Counted from the stretch's first letter, positions 34,808-44,656 are shown. The stretch is DNA of 64,000 bases from Blautia sp. (GCA_023664455.1 JAMPFM010000005.1:30838-94837); one strand, 5' to 3'. Made by a program: numbers and translations. Notes: generated by a model from the letters alone, not told the origin.

Positions 34808-36019
34808 CTATTCTGGAAAAGTCATCTTCTGCTTGTCCACAACTTTACTGAAAATCACACCGTCTTTTACATAAACCTGCATCTCTTCCCCCGGTTCTAC
34901 CTGTTCTATCCGGCAAACCGTACTGCCCCGCTTATCCGCCGCATAGGCATAGCCCTGATTTAACTTCCCAAGTGGCGATAAGCCCTTCATCTGTTCGATG
35001 TACAATGCTAGCTGATGCCGTTTTTCTGATAAGATTTTCGTCGCACAAGTTTGCAGACGCTCTTCCAATTTCAGCGCATAAGTTCGTTTTTCCCGTATCT
35101 GGTTCAAAGGATTCAGATACTTCATCTGCATCTGATAACGGTCTAACCTGTTGCGGTACTGTTTGATACACCCTTTACATAGATGCTGCATGGTATAAGC
35201 ATACTCATGCAGCATCTCCTGCACCTGCTCAACATCATACACGGCAAGCTCTGCTGCCGCAGAAGGCGTCGGCGCCCGTAAATCCGCCACAAAATCCGCT
35301 ATGGTCGTATCCGTTTCATGCCCCACCGCGGAAATAACCGGAATCGAACAGTCAAAAATTGCCTGTGCCACCGCTTCTTCGTTAAACGCCCACAAATCTT
35401 CTATGGAACCGCCGCCTCTTCCAACGATAATCGTATCGACGCCGTAAGCTTCCATAGCATGAATACCATTTATGATGCTTCCGACTGCCATATCCCCCTG
35501 CACAATCGCCGGATACAAAATAATCTGCACATATGGATTCCTTCTGGAAGCTATCTGGATAATATCCCGGACTGCTGCGCCCGTCTGCGCCGTAACGACG
35601 CCAAGCGTGCGGATGTATCTGGGAATCGGCTGTTTATACTCTTTCGCAAACATACCGCGTTCTTCCAATTCTACCTTTAACTGTTCAAACCGCTCATACA
35701 ACGCTCCTGCGCCATCCTGCTTAATTTCCCTGGCATATAACTGATATTTCCCGTCCCGCTCGTAGACATCAACGCTACCGCTTACAATCACCTGCATGCC
35801 TTCCGTCATCCGAAATTTCAGTCCATTACGGCTGCCAGAAAACATAACACATGATATTGTTCCTTTTTCATCCTTTAATGTAAAATAAATATGTCCAGAA
35901 GAATGATATTTGCAGTTACTGACTTCTCCCTTAACCGAAATAGACTGCAACATAAAATCCTGCATGAACATATTTTTTATATAGGAATTTACTTGTGCTA
36001 CCGTATATACATTCTGCAT
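34808..36019 (-). CDS. xseA: Exodeoxyribonuclease VII large subunit
   Basis: 403 residues. N-terminal OB fold (LQSISVKGEVSNCKYHSSGH, YFTLKDEKGTISCVMFSG), then the nuclease core TAQTGAAVRDIIQIASRRNP and IIVGRGGGSIEDLWAFNEE, followed by a coiled coil. It degrades single-stranded DNA to oligonucleotides. Downstream of nusB by 23 bases. Confidence 0.95.
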   Translation of the reverse strand: MQNVYTVAQVNSYIKNMFMQDFMLQSISVKGEVSNCKYHSSGHIYFTLKDEKGTISCVMFSGSRNGLKFRMTEGMQVIVSGSVDVYERDGKYQLYAREIKQDGAGALYERFEQLKVELEERGMFAKEYKQPIPRYIRTLGVVTAQTGAAVRDIIQIASRRNPYVQIILYPAIVQGDMAVGSIINGIHAMEAYGVDTIIVGRGGGSIEDLWAFNEEAVAQAIFDCSIPVISAVGHETDTTIADFVADLRAPTPSAAAELAVYDVEQVQEMLHEYAYTMQHLCKGCIKQYRNRLDRYQMQMKYLNPLNQIREKRTYALKLEERLQTCATKILSEKRHQLALYIEQMKGLSPLGKLNQGYAYAADKRGSTVCRIEQVEPGEEMQVYVKDGVIFSKVVDKQKMTFPE

Positions 36020-36042
36020 GATAATCCCTCATCAAACAGCGT

Positions 36043-36438
36043 TTATGCAAACTTCGCCAAAATTCCGTTGACAAACCCTGCCGACGCATCCTGACCGAAC
36101 TTCTTGGCAAGCTCTACCGCTTCATTAATCGCCACGCCGGTCGGTACGTCTTCATCAAACGTAATCTCATAGACTGCCAATCTCAGAATGGTCAAATCCA
36201 CTTTTCCCATCCTGGCAGTATCCCAATGTTCCGCCTTCTCATTGAGCATTTTATCTATCGTTTCCAGCTTTTCTACCACTTTCTGATATTTGGAAGAAAT
36301 ATATTCTGCATCTTCACCTTCCGCCGTACAGTCGTCTTCAAAAAAAAGCTTTTCCTGTTCGGGCATATCTTCCAATGTATTAAATTCTATCCGAAACAAC
36401 AGTTTAAATATCTGTTCTCTCAATTCTCTTCTGCTCAT
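36043..36438 (-). CDS. nusB: Transcription antitermination protein NusB
   Basis: 131 residues starting MSRRELREQIFKLLFRIEFN, with the end INEAVELAKKFGQDASAGFV and NGILAKFA. It joins NusE on boxA RNA for rRNA antitermination. It follows the asp23-like gene by 24 bases. Confidence 0.94.
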   Translation of the reverse strand: MSRRELREQIFKLLFRIEFNTLEDMPEQEKLFFEDDCTAEGEDAEYISSKYQKVVEKLETIDKMLNEKAEHWDTARMGKVDLTILRLAVYEITFDEDVPTGVAINEAVELAKKFGQDASAGFVNGILAKFA

Positions 36439-36462
36439 GCAAACTCCTACTTTGTCCTGTCC

Positions 36463-36843
36463 CTACTTGGATACATTGATGCCCGCGATACGGATATTCA
36501 CATCCGTTACTTCCAGCCCTGTCATATTTTCTACTGCATTTTTGACTTTCGTCTGCACTCTCTGGCAAGTCGCCGGAATATTAAAGCCATACTCCATCAT
36601 AATCGCCAAATCCAGTTTTACTTTCTTCTGCAGCACTTCCACCCTTGCGCCTTTGACAACATTTCTGACACCGACCCTGCTTAAAAGCTCATTAGTCACA
36701 TTGCCGGACATCGCCGCCACACCTTCTACCTCAGTCGCTGCAAGCGCCGCAATCATAGCGACCACATCATCCGCTATCTTGACCGAACCGAGACTCTCAT
36801 TTCCTTCTAACGCATAAGTGTTTTTATTCAATTCCTGCTCCAT
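36463..36843 (-). CDS. Asp23/Gls24 family envelope stress protein
   Basis: 126 residues from MEQELNKNTYALEGNESLGS, with IADDVVAMIAALAATEVEGV and MEYGFNIPATCQRVQTKVKN, the Asp23 (DUF322) signature. Clostridial copies lie upstream of nusB, as here. It probably associates with the membrane or cell wall. The ATG at 36843 has GGAGG 6 bases upstream. Confidence 0.9.
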   Translation of the reverse strand: MEQELNKNTYALEGNESLGSVKIADDVVAMIAALAATEVEGVAAMSGNVTNELLSRVGVRNVVKGARVEVLQKKVKLDLAIMMEYGFNIPATCQRVQTKVKNAVENMTGLEVTDVNIRIAGINVSK

Positions 36844-36905
36844 ATAAAACCTCCATTCCGGCTCAGCCTGTAAATTTGGGCATAAGCACAAATCAATCTT
36901 GATTA

Positions 36906-36934
36906 AGTATAACAAAATTTATTACTTTTGCCTA
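36906..36934 (-). promoter_or_regulatory. Promoter of the asp23-nusB-xse-dxs block
   Basis: On the minus strand TAGGCA (36934-36929) and TATACT (36911-36906) have 17-base spacing, about 60 bases upstream of the asp23-like gene. Confidence 0.5.
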
Positions 36935-36977
36935 GTACCGAAATCATAAGAATTGACAACCTGCAAGTTTGTACAGA

Positions 36978-38273
36978 TTACAGCCAGAAACTCATACTGT
37001 ACTGCTGGGCATTATCCGTATAGGAAACAACCCCGTCTGGACAGTCTAAATAATCGAAAATGCCCTGATTTATTATCAGCATATCTTCCATACTATCATA
37101 AATTTCCTGTGTGGCGCATTTCAAGGTAACATAGGCGCTGCCCTTATCATAGCCTTCTTTAAAAATACGCATCAGTTGTTCTTCATCCACACTCGTAAAG
37201 TACAGCCCCTCCCTGACGTAATAATTCGCTTCAATCGACATACATTGGGGCATTTCCACCACATTATCAATCGTATGGGTCTTGCATAGCTGCTCCGTCG
37301 TCACGCATAAATAATCATAGTTAATCGTTGGTATCTTTTTTTCCGGGTAGGACGTCATGCTCCCTACCGCCTGATAGGAAGCGTCCCCCCATGTAGTGTC
37401 CACATAATACCATTCGCCGCCTATTTTCACCAGATTCCATGCATGACCTTCTCCCTCCGAGACTTTCCCCAGCACAAGAGTCGCATCAATCCCTGCTTTC
37501 TGTAATAAATACTGGGTTGCCTTCGCATATCCCTGGCAGACTGACCTTCCATACAGAAACACCGAACAGATATTCTGGTTATCTTGTGCAGACGCATCAT
37601 ATTCCGTATGGTCAATCAGATATTCATAAATATATTTTACCGTCTCATATTCATCGGCGCCGTCAGGAAGTCCTGCCAGACATTGGTTTACATAATTATC
37701 TATTTCTGTCTGCCTTTCGGCCACTTCCGTCTTTGTGAGCCGATAGGTTCCTGTAAAGGTGATTTTCTTCAAGACATCGCCCAACGTATACTGTGTATAG
37801 GTATATCCGTCCACATAGAACAATTCCGGGTGGTCATTTAATACACACTGAAAAATGCGGGAAATTTCCTCATGATCCAGACTGGAAAGCGTTACATCGT
37901 CCTGAAATTCCGTCAATGCCCACAAGATTTCAAGATAAATCGTCTGCTCCTGCTCTCCCAGACACTGATAGGCATAATCTCCTGTCCGATTTTCCTGCAA
38001 AAGCAGTTTTTCCTCATAGACGTCCGCCCTTTGAGCCGTCACAACCGCTTCCCCATCCTGCAGCTCTATGGTTTTCACCGCCCCACTATCGGAAACAGCC
38101 TGTCCGGTTTTCGTTTTTTCCTCTATCGCATTCTCTTTGACAAGCAAAGGAGCCTGGTCGGAAAATAGTGGAACATGCCTATAATCCTCTGAAAATGCAA
38201 TATAAGCCAGACATCCCATCATCGCTATCATACCTATCAGAGTACCAATCAGTGCAGAAAAAGCTTTTTTCAT
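36978..38273 (-). CDS. Membrane-anchored transglutaminase-like cysteine peptidase
   Basis: 431 residues. An N-terminal membrane helix or signal anchor (ALIGTLIGMIAMMGCLAYIA) precedes a spacer and a transglutaminase-core domain with the triad Cys in GRSVCQGYAKATQYLL, His in GEGHAWNLVKIGGEW and Asp in YYVDTTWGD. Extracellular proteins of this type cleave or cross-link proteins or peptidoglycan; the substrate is unknown. It follows prfC by 30 bases. Confidence 0.88.
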   Translation of the reverse strand: MKKAFSALIGTLIGMIAMMGCLAYIAFSEDYRHVPLFSDQAPLLVKENAIEEKTKTGQAVSDSGAVKTIELQDGEAVVTAQRADVYEEKLLLQENRTGDYAYQCLGEQEQTIYLEILWALTEFQDDVTLSSLDHEEISRIFQCVLNDHPELFYVDGYTYTQYTLGDVLKKITFTGTYRLTKTEVAERQTEIDNYVNQCLAGLPDGADEYETVKYIYEYLIDHTEYDASAQDNQNICSVFLYGRSVCQGYAKATQYLLQKAGIDATLVLGKVSEGEGHAWNLVKIGGEWYYVDTTWGDASYQAVGSMTSYPEKKIPTINYDYLCVTTEQLCKTHTIDNVVEMPQCMSIEANYYVREGLYFTSVDEEQLMRIFKEGYDKGSAYVTLKCATQEIYDSMEDMLIINQGIFDYLDCPDGVVSYTDNAQQYSMSFWL

Positions 38274-38303
38274 AAAACCACCTTCACATCCCGCGTATTT
38301 CGC

Positions 38304-39944
38304 CTAGTCCCTTCCAAATTCGGAAAGAATCAATCCTTTATTCCTATCCATCGTCATTCCGATACTCCACTGATTGACAAAGAGCAGCAATGGATTTCCT
38401 TTTAAATCTTTTACCTTTTTCATATCGGATGTGCCCATCAGCGCATCTAAATCAATGTCTTTATTTTCAATCCACCGGATATGTTCATAAGGAAGATTTT
38501 CCAACCGGATTTCTACATTATATTCATTGATGAGACGATACTGCAAAACGTCAAACTGTAAAACGCCCACGACGCCTACGATAATTTCTTCCATCCCCGT
38601 GTTAAATTCCTGAAAAATCTGTATGGCGCCTTCCTGGGCTATCTGCGTAATGCCTTTTACAAACTGTTTCCGCTTCATCGTGTCCATCTGACGCACCCTT
38701 GCAAAATGCTCTGGCGCAAAAGTCGGAATGCCGTCATATTGAAACTGCTCACCCGGCATACATAACGTATCCCCGATGGAAAAAATACCTGGGTCGAATA
38801 CCCCGATAATATCGCCGGCATAAGCCTCACTCAATATCTTCCGCTCATCCGCCATAATCTGCTGCGGCTGGGAAAGGCGCATCGTTTTGCCACCCTGAAT
38901 ATGCTTGACTTCCATGCTGGCTTCATATTTCCCGGAACAGATACGCATAAAAGCGACTCTGTCCCTATGCGCCTTATTCATATTTGCCTGGATTTTGAAG
39001 ACAAACGCAGAAAAAGGCTTTTCCACCGGGTCTATCAGTCCGATATCCGCTTTCCGCGGCAACGGCGGGGTCGTCATTTTTAGAAAATGCTGCAAAAAGA
39101 TTTCCACGCCAAAATTCGTCAATGCCGAACCGAAAAAAACCGGCGTCAATTCCCCTGCCCTGATTTTATCCAAGTCATACTCCGCACTGGCGCCATCCAG
39201 CAAATCAATTTCCTCTAAAAGCTGCTCCATAAAAGCTTCGCCTATCTGCGCGCCAAGCGTCTCCTGCTCCGTCACCGGAATCCGGGTAGCATGTCCTTCC
39301 TTCGTACCCTTTTCCGTATCGGAATAAATCACAACACACTGCTCTTCCCTATCATAAACCCCTTTAAAATTCTTACCGGAACCAATCGGCCAGTTCATTG
39401 GACAGGTGGCAATCCCCAGCTCCTTCTCAATTTCATCCAAAAGCTCGAACGTATCGTTAGCGTCCCTGTCCATCTTATTAATAAATGTAAAAATAGGAAT
39501 CCGCCGCATAACGCATACTTTAAAAAGCTTTCTGGTCTGCGCCTCGACGCCCTTAGAAGCGTCAATCACCATAACAGCCGAATCCGCCGCCATCAGCGTG
39601 CGGTAGGTGTCCTCCGAGAAATCCTGATGCCCAGGCGTGTCCAAAATATTGATGCAGAAACCGCCATATTCAAACTGTAGGACAGAAGATGTGACGGAAA
39701 TACCTCTTTCCTTTTCAATTTCCATCCAGTCAGAAACCGCATGTCTGGCAGTCGCTTTTCCTTTGACGCTGCCCGCCAGATTAATCGCGCCACCATATAA
39801 TAGAAATTTCTCCGTCAATGTCGTCTTTCCCGCATCCGGGTGCGAAATAATCGCAAAAGTTCTTCTTTTCTTAATTTCCTCTGTATAATGCTCCACGTTT
39901 TTATCCTCCGATTTGTCGCTTGTTATCCCATCTATCATGCACAT
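38304..39944 (-). CDS. prfC: Peptide chain release factor 3
   Basis: About 546 residues. The body starts EIKKRRTFAIISHPDAGKTT (G1), with DTPGHQDFSEDTYRTL (G3) and FINKMDRDANDTFELLD (G4), and the RF3-specific end. It recycles RF1/RF2 from the ribosome. The ATG at 39944 (or 39938) is taken because earlier in-frame ATGs lie inside deoB and lack a ribosome site; the resulting gap to deoB is 16 bases. Confidence 0.93.
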   Translation of the reverse strand: MCMIDGITSDKSEDKNVEHYTEEIKKRRTFAIISHPDAGKTTLTEKFLLYGGAINLAGSVKGKATARHAVSDWMEIEKERGISVTSSVLQFEYGGFCINILDTPGHQDFSEDTYRTLMAADSAVMVIDASKGVEAQTRKLFKVCVMRRIPIFTFINKMDRDANDTFELLDEIEKELGIATCPMNWPIGSGKNFKGVYDREEQCVVIYSDTEKGTKEGHATRIPVTEQETLGAQIGEAFMEQLLEEIDLLDGASAEYDLDKIRAGELTPVFFGSALTNFGVEIFLQHFLKMTTPPLPRKADIGLIDPVEKPFSAFVFKIQANMNKAHRDRVAFMRICSGKYEASMEVKHIQGGKTMRLSQPQQIMADERKILSEAYAGDIIGVFDPGIFSIGDTLCMPGEQFQYDGIPTFAPEHFARVRQMDTMKRKQFVKGITQIAQEGAIQIFQEFNTGMEEIIVGVVGVLQFDVLQYRLINEYNVEIRLENLPYEHIRWIENKDIDLDALMGTSDMKKVKDLKGNPLLLFVNQWSIGMTMDRNKGLILSEFGRD

Positions 39945-39960
39945 GACAATCGTCTCTGCA

Positions 39961-41121
39961 TTATGGCGGGGTAAGCATGGACGTGCCGGCAAATTCTGGT
40001 CGGATTCCGAAATAATCTAATACCGTCGCCCCAATATCCGCGAACGTATCCCTGGTGCCGAAATTTTCCGCCTTCACTTTCGCCCCATACATCAGAAAAG
40101 GCGTATGTTCCCTGGAATGGTCGGTAGAAACGATGTAGCCGGGGTCACAACCGTGGTCCGCCGTAATCATCAGGATATCATCTTCCCTAAGTTTCCCGCA
40201 GATAGCCGGCAATCTGTCATCAAAATAGGCAAGCGCTTTGGCATATCCATCAATATCATTACGATGCCCATAGAGCATATCATAATCCACCAGATTCACA
40301 AAACACAGACCTTCAAAATCTTTATCCAAGTATTCTAAAGTTCTCTCAATTCCTTCCTCATTCCCCTTCGTATAAGTAAATTCGGTAATCCCTTTTCCTG
40401 CAAAAATATCTTTGATTTTGCCAACGGAAATCACGTCCCTGCCCGCCGCGCAGAGCTGGTCTAACATGGTAACGGAAGGTGGCAGCAGCGAAAAGTCATG
40501 TCGTCTGGGCGTGCGCACATAGGCGCCCGCTTCCCCTTCAAAGGGTCTCGCTATTACCCTGCCTACCCCATGTTCGCCCTGTAAAAGCTCTCTTGCTATC
40601 CGGCAATATTCATACAGCGTCTCTACCGGAACGACGTCCTCATGCGCCGCAATCTGAAAAACACTGTCCGCTGAAGTATAAACAATCAGTTTCCCGGTTT
40701 TTACATGTTCCTCGCCATAATCCTTTATGACCTCCGTACCGGAGTAAGGCATATTACACAAAATTCCCCTGCCGATCTTCTTACAAAAAGCATCTAACAG
40801 CTCCTTCGGAAACCCCTCCGGGTAAGTGGGAAGCGGTTTCTTCGATAAAATACCCGCTATTTCCCAATGCCCTATAGTAGTATCTTTCCCTTTCGAGGCT
40901 TCTTTCATACGGGCAATCGCGGCCGTCGGAGTTTTGATCCTATCCCCACAGTCTACGCCGTCTATATTGAAAAGTCCCATGCGCCCCATATTGGGCATAT
41001 GAAAATAGGGACTGGAAGATACGGAGCGCAGCGTATTGGTGCCTTTGTCGCCGTAGTCGGCCGCATCTTCCATTTCTCCTATGCCGAAGCTGTCTAGTAC
41101 GATTAAAAAAATTCGTTTCAT
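39961..41121 (-). CDS. deoB: Phosphopentomutase
   Basis: 386 residues starting MKRIFLIVLDSFGIGEMEDA, with KDTTIGHWEIAGI (phosphate-carrying Thr) and ITADHGCDPGYIVSTDHSRE (metal ligands). It interconverts ribose 1- and 5-phosphate in nucleoside salvage. It is unlinked to other deo genes here and is transcribed with prfC, probably from the promoter at 41309 through a structured leader. Confidence 0.95.
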   Translation of the reverse strand: MKRIFLIVLDSFGIGEMEDAADYGDKGTNTLRSVSSSPYFHMPNMGRMGLFNIDGVDCGDRIKTPTAAIARMKEASKGKDTTIGHWEIAGILSKKPLPTYPEGFPKELLDAFCKKIGRGILCNMPYSGTEVIKDYGEEHVKTGKLIVYTSADSVFQIAAHEDVVPVETLYEYCRIARELLQGEHGVGRVIARPFEGEAGAYVRTPRRHDFSLLPPSVTMLDQLCAAGRDVISVGKIKDIFAGKGITEFTYTKGNEEGIERTLEYLDKDFEGLCFVNLVDYDMLYGHRNDIDGYAKALAYFDDRLPAICGKLREDDILMITADHGCDPGYIVSTDHSREHTPFLMYGAKVKAENFGTRDTFADIGATVLDYFGIRPEFAGTSMLTPP

Positions 41122-41177
41122 CTTTTATATCCCCCTTATTATTCCTATCCATGTCATGATCCCGTCGCGCCTAATCC

Positions 41178-41291
41178 GTCGTGCGCTCAAGAACCTGCGG
41201 TTCTTTCGCTCACGGGCTTCGCCCTATCAAAACTACCACTGACAAATTCGTCTGCAAGCAGCCGATTTGTCATTGGCAGTTTTGGCACGAC
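41178..41291. ncRNA. 114-nt closed multi-stem element in the probable deoB leader
   Basis: GTCGTGC (41178-41184) pairs with GCACGAC (41285-41291), closing a structure with three inner stems: AAGAACC/GGTTCTT with a TGC loop, GGGC/GCCC with a TTC loop, and a long arm in which CAAAACTACCACTGACAAAT pairs almost fully with ATTTGTCATTGGCAGTTTTG. It could fold on either strand. It may be a regulatory leader of deoB or a mobile palindromic element; I do not recognise it. Confidence 0.55.
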
Positions 41292-41308
41292 TCATTGCTG
41301 ACGTGTAC

Positions 41309-41336
41309 ATTATAGCATGAATTTGGGGGTTGTGCA
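41309..41336 (-). promoter_or_regulatory. Possible deoB promoter
   Basis: TATAAT (41314-41309, preceded by TGC as an extended -10) and a weak TGCACA at -35 with 16-base spacing, immediately after spoIIIAH. Transcription from here would include the structured element at 41178-41291 in a leader of about 180 nt. Confidence 0.5.
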
Positions 41337-41337
41337 T

Positions 41338-42042
41338 CTAATTTGCGTTTACGGTGCTGATAACGATTGCGTCGGCGCTGACGCCGGTCTTGCGGATGAC
41401 GATGTCTTCAATCTGGGCGCGCTGGGCTTCGGTTAATTCCGTCGTATTGACTACAACGTCCACGCTGTCGCCGTCAATGCTGACAATCGCGTCGGAAAAA
41501 CCTTTTGCTTCCAGTAAAATTTCCGCAGCGGTTTCTTTTTCCGCAATGTCCGTCATGGAAATCATATTATCGACCGCTTCCTGCTTCTGTGTCTCGCTGA
41601 CATTGGCATTGTTGATGATGCCGAGCAGAGTTTCCTTGTTCTGCGCCCTGGTCTGTTCTTTTTGCAGTTTTGCCCCGGATAACGTTGACATTCCTGAAGA
41701 TGCCGTAAATACTGCCTCGCCAGGCGTCTCTTCTTCGATACCCTCTGCGATTTCCATTTCCGTCGTATCACTATTGATAACTTCCACATCGCTGTCCAGA
41801 CTTGGGATATCGCCAGATGCCTGTTCGATGTCTTCTTCCGACAAATCCAATAAAGCGCTATAATCCACGTCATTCTCCGTCAAGTCCAGATTTCCCATAT
41901 CATCTGTTGCTATCCCGCCGTTCACTGTCATGATTTCTTCATCCGTTACTTTCGTTCCTGCGAAATTCAGGTAGCCTGCTACTGCAATCATCACTGCCAG
42001 CGCAGTAATCATTACCTGATTCTTCTTAATCATATTCTTCAA
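41338..42042 (-). CDS. spoIIIAH: Stage III sporulation protein AH
   Basis: 234 residues. One N-terminal membrane helix (ITALAVMIAVAGYLNFAG), an acidic low-complexity linker, and a C-terminal YscJ/FliF-like ring domain (EKETAAEILLEAKGFSDAIV, DSVDVVVNTTELTEAQRAQI). In the mother cell membrane it joins forespore SpoIIQ to form the feeding-tube channel. Last gene of the spoIIIA operon. Confidence 0.92.
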   Translation of the reverse strand: MKNMIKKNQVMITALAVMIAVAGYLNFAGTKVTDEEIMTVNGGIATDDMGNLDLTENDVDYSALLDLSEEDIEQASGDIPSLDSDVEVINSDTTEMEIAEGIEEETPGEAVFTASSGMSTLSGAKLQKEQTRAQNKETLLGIINNANVSETQKQEAVDNMISMTDIAEKETAAEILLEAKGFSDAIVSIDGDSVDVVVNTTELTEAQRAQIEDIVIRKTGVSADAIVISTVNAN

Positions 42043-42059
42043 ACCCGTCTCCCCTTTAA

Positions 42060-42719
42060 CTAATTTTTGCTTTTCATTTTTACTACTCTTATCTTATTCG
42101 TGTCCATACCAAATAATACCTGAATTGTCTCAATAATATTATCCTTTACAACTTCTGAATCACCACCCTGGGCGATGACGACAACGCCTTCTACGACAGG
42201 CTGTACGATTTTCTGGACATAGGGCACGCTCTGCCCTGCCTCATTCACCGTATAGATTGTACTTTCCTGCGTCTGCCGTTCTGTAACGGTGCGGCTGCCT
42301 CCCTCTGCGTCCGTCTCTAGCGTCTCTTTCACTTCTTCCGGGATATCTTTCCCCAAAATCCGCTCTTCCGATTCTTTTAACGTAATCAGAACTTCCACCT
42401 CCCCCGCCCCATCAATCCGGGACAAAGACTGCCGCAGCTTCTCTTCCCAATATCCCGTATAGGATAAATCGTAGTCAATATCCGCCTGTTGTAAAACTGC
42501 CGTATCCCCCTGCGCCTGACTATTTTTCTCTATCATATCATTACCACTGTACGATATACCGAACTGTGACTGGCGGTCTGTCGTTTCTGAATCGGGCTTC
42601 TTAACAGGAATCGCAAGAATACACAATAAAATCCCCGCCAATATCATGATTAAAAGCTGGTCTTTCCGCAATTTCGTACCACTTGTTATTTTATTTATCA
42701 TCCGCTTGAACTGTTCCAT
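42060..42719 (-). CDS. spoIIIAG: Stage III sporulation protein AG
   Basis: 219 residues from MEQFKRMINKITSGTKLRKD, with a membrane helix (LLIMILAGILLCILAIPV) and a ring-building domain (LSRIDGAGEVEVLITLKESE, VQKIVQPVVEGVVVIAQGGD). It forms a large ring of the SpoIIIA-SpoIIQ channel. The start has GGAGG 9 bases upstream, inside the end of spoIIIAF. Confidence 0.92.
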   Translation of the reverse strand: MEQFKRMINKITSGTKLRKDQLLIMILAGILLCILAIPVKKPDSETTDRQSQFGISYSGNDMIEKNSQAQGDTAVLQQADIDYDLSYTGYWEEKLRQSLSRIDGAGEVEVLITLKESEERILGKDIPEEVKETLETDAEGGSRTVTERQTQESTIYTVNEAGQSVPYVQKIVQPVVEGVVVIAQGGDSEVVKDNIIETIQVLFGMDTNKIRVVKMKSKN

Positions 42720-43473
42720 AGATGACAACCTCCATATATTCCTCTTCCATCCCTAAAATAGCGCAGCATTTTTTCCGTAGCTGGTCTGTAATATCGGTAT
42801 CCTGACTGTCCGTTGACGTATCCTGCCGTCCACCTAAAGACTCTTCCGCTTTTTGCCCAACGTTTTCCTCTTGCAGACTGACTTGTGGAATTTGAATCTT
42901 TTCTATTGCTTCTATCTCTGCTATTTCCGCTATTTCCATAACTTCCCCGCTTTTCCCGATACCAGCGCCCACTTCCCCGCTTTCCTCATTCATACCGGAA
43001 GACTCATCCTTACCGAAATTCTCAGCCGTCCGCAGACCGCTCCTCTGCCGTAGCGCCACCCGCACCTTATCCAGCCTATACTGTTCACCGCCTTTTTCTT
43101 CTGGCATTTCCAGCTTCACGATAACATTTATGACCGTATACCCCTCCTCTGTAAGACCATCGTTTAGTTTTTCTTTGATTTCTTCTTCCATATTTTTTAC
43201 CAATGCCTCCGCTACCGTAGAAGACGCCTGAATATCCGCCTGGGAACCATCCATATCCAGCGCCCCCACGGACTCCGTTATCCAGGCTTCCCAATCGTCT
43301 GCCGTCTTTCCAGACAATGCGTACAGAGGATTTAAAAACTGCAACAAAATCATGATCCCGACAATCAATCTGATATACTTCTCATACTTAGCTCCAGGTG
43401 CAAAATGAAGCACTGCCTGCGCCACAATCATAAAAATTCCGATTTTTTGAATGTTTTCTACCAATCCGCTCAT
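42691..43473 (-). CDS. spoIIIAF: Stage III sporulation protein AF
   Basis: 260 residues with two N-terminal hydrophobic segments (NIQKIGIFMIVAQAVLHF, YIRLIVGIMILLQFLNPLYA) and a soluble C-terminal domain. A stretch of about 60 residues (GKSGEVMEIAEIAEIEAIEK) makes it longer than the roughly 200-residue Bacillus protein. ATGA overlap with spoIIIAE. Confidence 0.88.
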   Translation of the reverse strand: MSGLVENIQKIGIFMIVAQAVLHFAPGAKYEKYIRLIVGIMILLQFLNPLYALSGKTADDWEAWITESVGALDMDGSQADIQASSTVAEALVKNMEEEIKEKLNDGLTEEGYTVINVIVKLEMPEEKGGEQYRLDKVRVALRQRSGLRTAENFGKDESSGMNEESGEVGAGIGKSGEVMEIAEIAEIEAIEKIQIPQVSLQEENVGQKAEESLGGRQDTSTDSQDTDITDQLRKKCCAILGMEEEYMEVVIYGTVQADDK

Positions 43474-44621
43474 GACATCCCTCTATTCGTGGAACAGGCG
43501 GCAATTGCGATGCCGATAATAAAAAGCCCGATTGCCGACAATGCCGCTTTTAACAGAATCAGGCTGCCGTCCCCCACACGGTTGGCGCAATTAACCATCC
43601 TCTTATCACTGACAATGCCTATCAGCGCCGCACCCGCTTTCAATACGCCCGCCATCAACAGAATCTTGATAATTGGAAGAATGCAGATAAATATCATAAC
43701 AATAGTTATGTAAATACCAATGCTGTTTTTGATTAAAACCGCAGACCCGATTACCATTTCAAACATCCCTTCCGTCAGATTCCCGATACCTGGCACGATG
43801 GAAACCGCCTTTTTCAACGCAGAAGATTCCAAGGCATCCGTAATGGGGGATATCATCGACTGTAACAGGCTTAAACCTGTAATAATTCCAATTGTTATTT
43901 TAAGAAACCATTCCATTGCCTTTTGCAGAAAATCTAATAATAAATTCAACCGTTCTTCCATCCAGACGCCGTTCATGATACCAAGCAGAATGAAACAATG
44001 AACCATCGGCAGCAGAAACGACAAGTATAAATGCTCAATCAGATAGATGACCAGCAGGAATATCTGATAATATGCCGTTGCTGAAGCAGCTCCCGCAGCC
44101 GTCCCCACTGTCAGGATATAGGCCGGAATAAACAGTTTTATAAAAGTTATAACTTGATTTAACATTTCTTTTGCTATCGACGACATGCTCCCAAACGCCT
44201 TTAAAAGAATGACAATCAACACAAGATAAATAAAATAAAAGGCGATATCCGATACCTGCCGGCTCTGGAAAATATCCGCAAAATTAGCAAATAAAGCCGC
44301 TGTAACCCCCATAAACAGAATCAGGACAAAAAGTGTTTTGATTTCTCCAAGCTGCGCCTTGATGGTATTTCCCAGCTCCTGCAGCAGCATCTTCACCGCT
44401 CCCATAATGTTTCCTTGCAGAATCAATGATAACACTTGTTTTCCATCAAAATGATATTCCGGGAAAAGCGTCTGGAATTTTTCTTCTGCAAGATCCATGT
44501 CCATATCCTGCCAGACGTCATTCTCCGTAGAAGCCTGTACCACCATCGGATTCATCCAGATAAGCCAAAATGCCATAGAAAATATCATAACAACTGTTCT
44601 ATTTTTCAAACCAATAACCAT
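43470..44621 (-). CDS. spoIIIAE: Stage III sporulation protein AE
   Basis: 383 residues with a signal-like N-terminus (VVMIFSMAFWLIWMNPMVVQ) and about seven further hydrophobic segments, plus the conserved SIVPGIGNLTEGMFEMVIGS. A polytopic component of the feeding-tube complex at the mother cell-forespore interface. Confidence 0.92.
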   Translation of the reverse strand: MVIGLKNRTVVMIFSMAFWLIWMNPMVVQASTENDVWQDMDMDLAEEKFQTLFPEYHFDGKQVLSLILQGNIMGAVKMLLQELGNTIKAQLGEIKTLFVLILFMGVTAALFANFADIFQSRQVSDIAFYFIYLVLIVILLKAFGSMSSIAKEMLNQVITFIKLFIPAYILTVGTAAGAASATAYYQIFLLVIYLIEHLYLSFLLPMVHCFILLGIMNGVWMEERLNLLLDFLQKAMEWFLKITIGIITGLSLLQSMISPITDALESSALKKAVSIVPGIGNLTEGMFEMVIGSAVLIKNSIGIYITIVMIFICILPIIKILLMAGVLKAGAALIGIVSDKRMVNCANRVGDGSLILLKAALSAIGLFIIGIAIAACSTNRGMS

Positions 44622-44656
44622 GCCTTTCTATCAGTCTGCGACGTGGCTGCTTCCCA

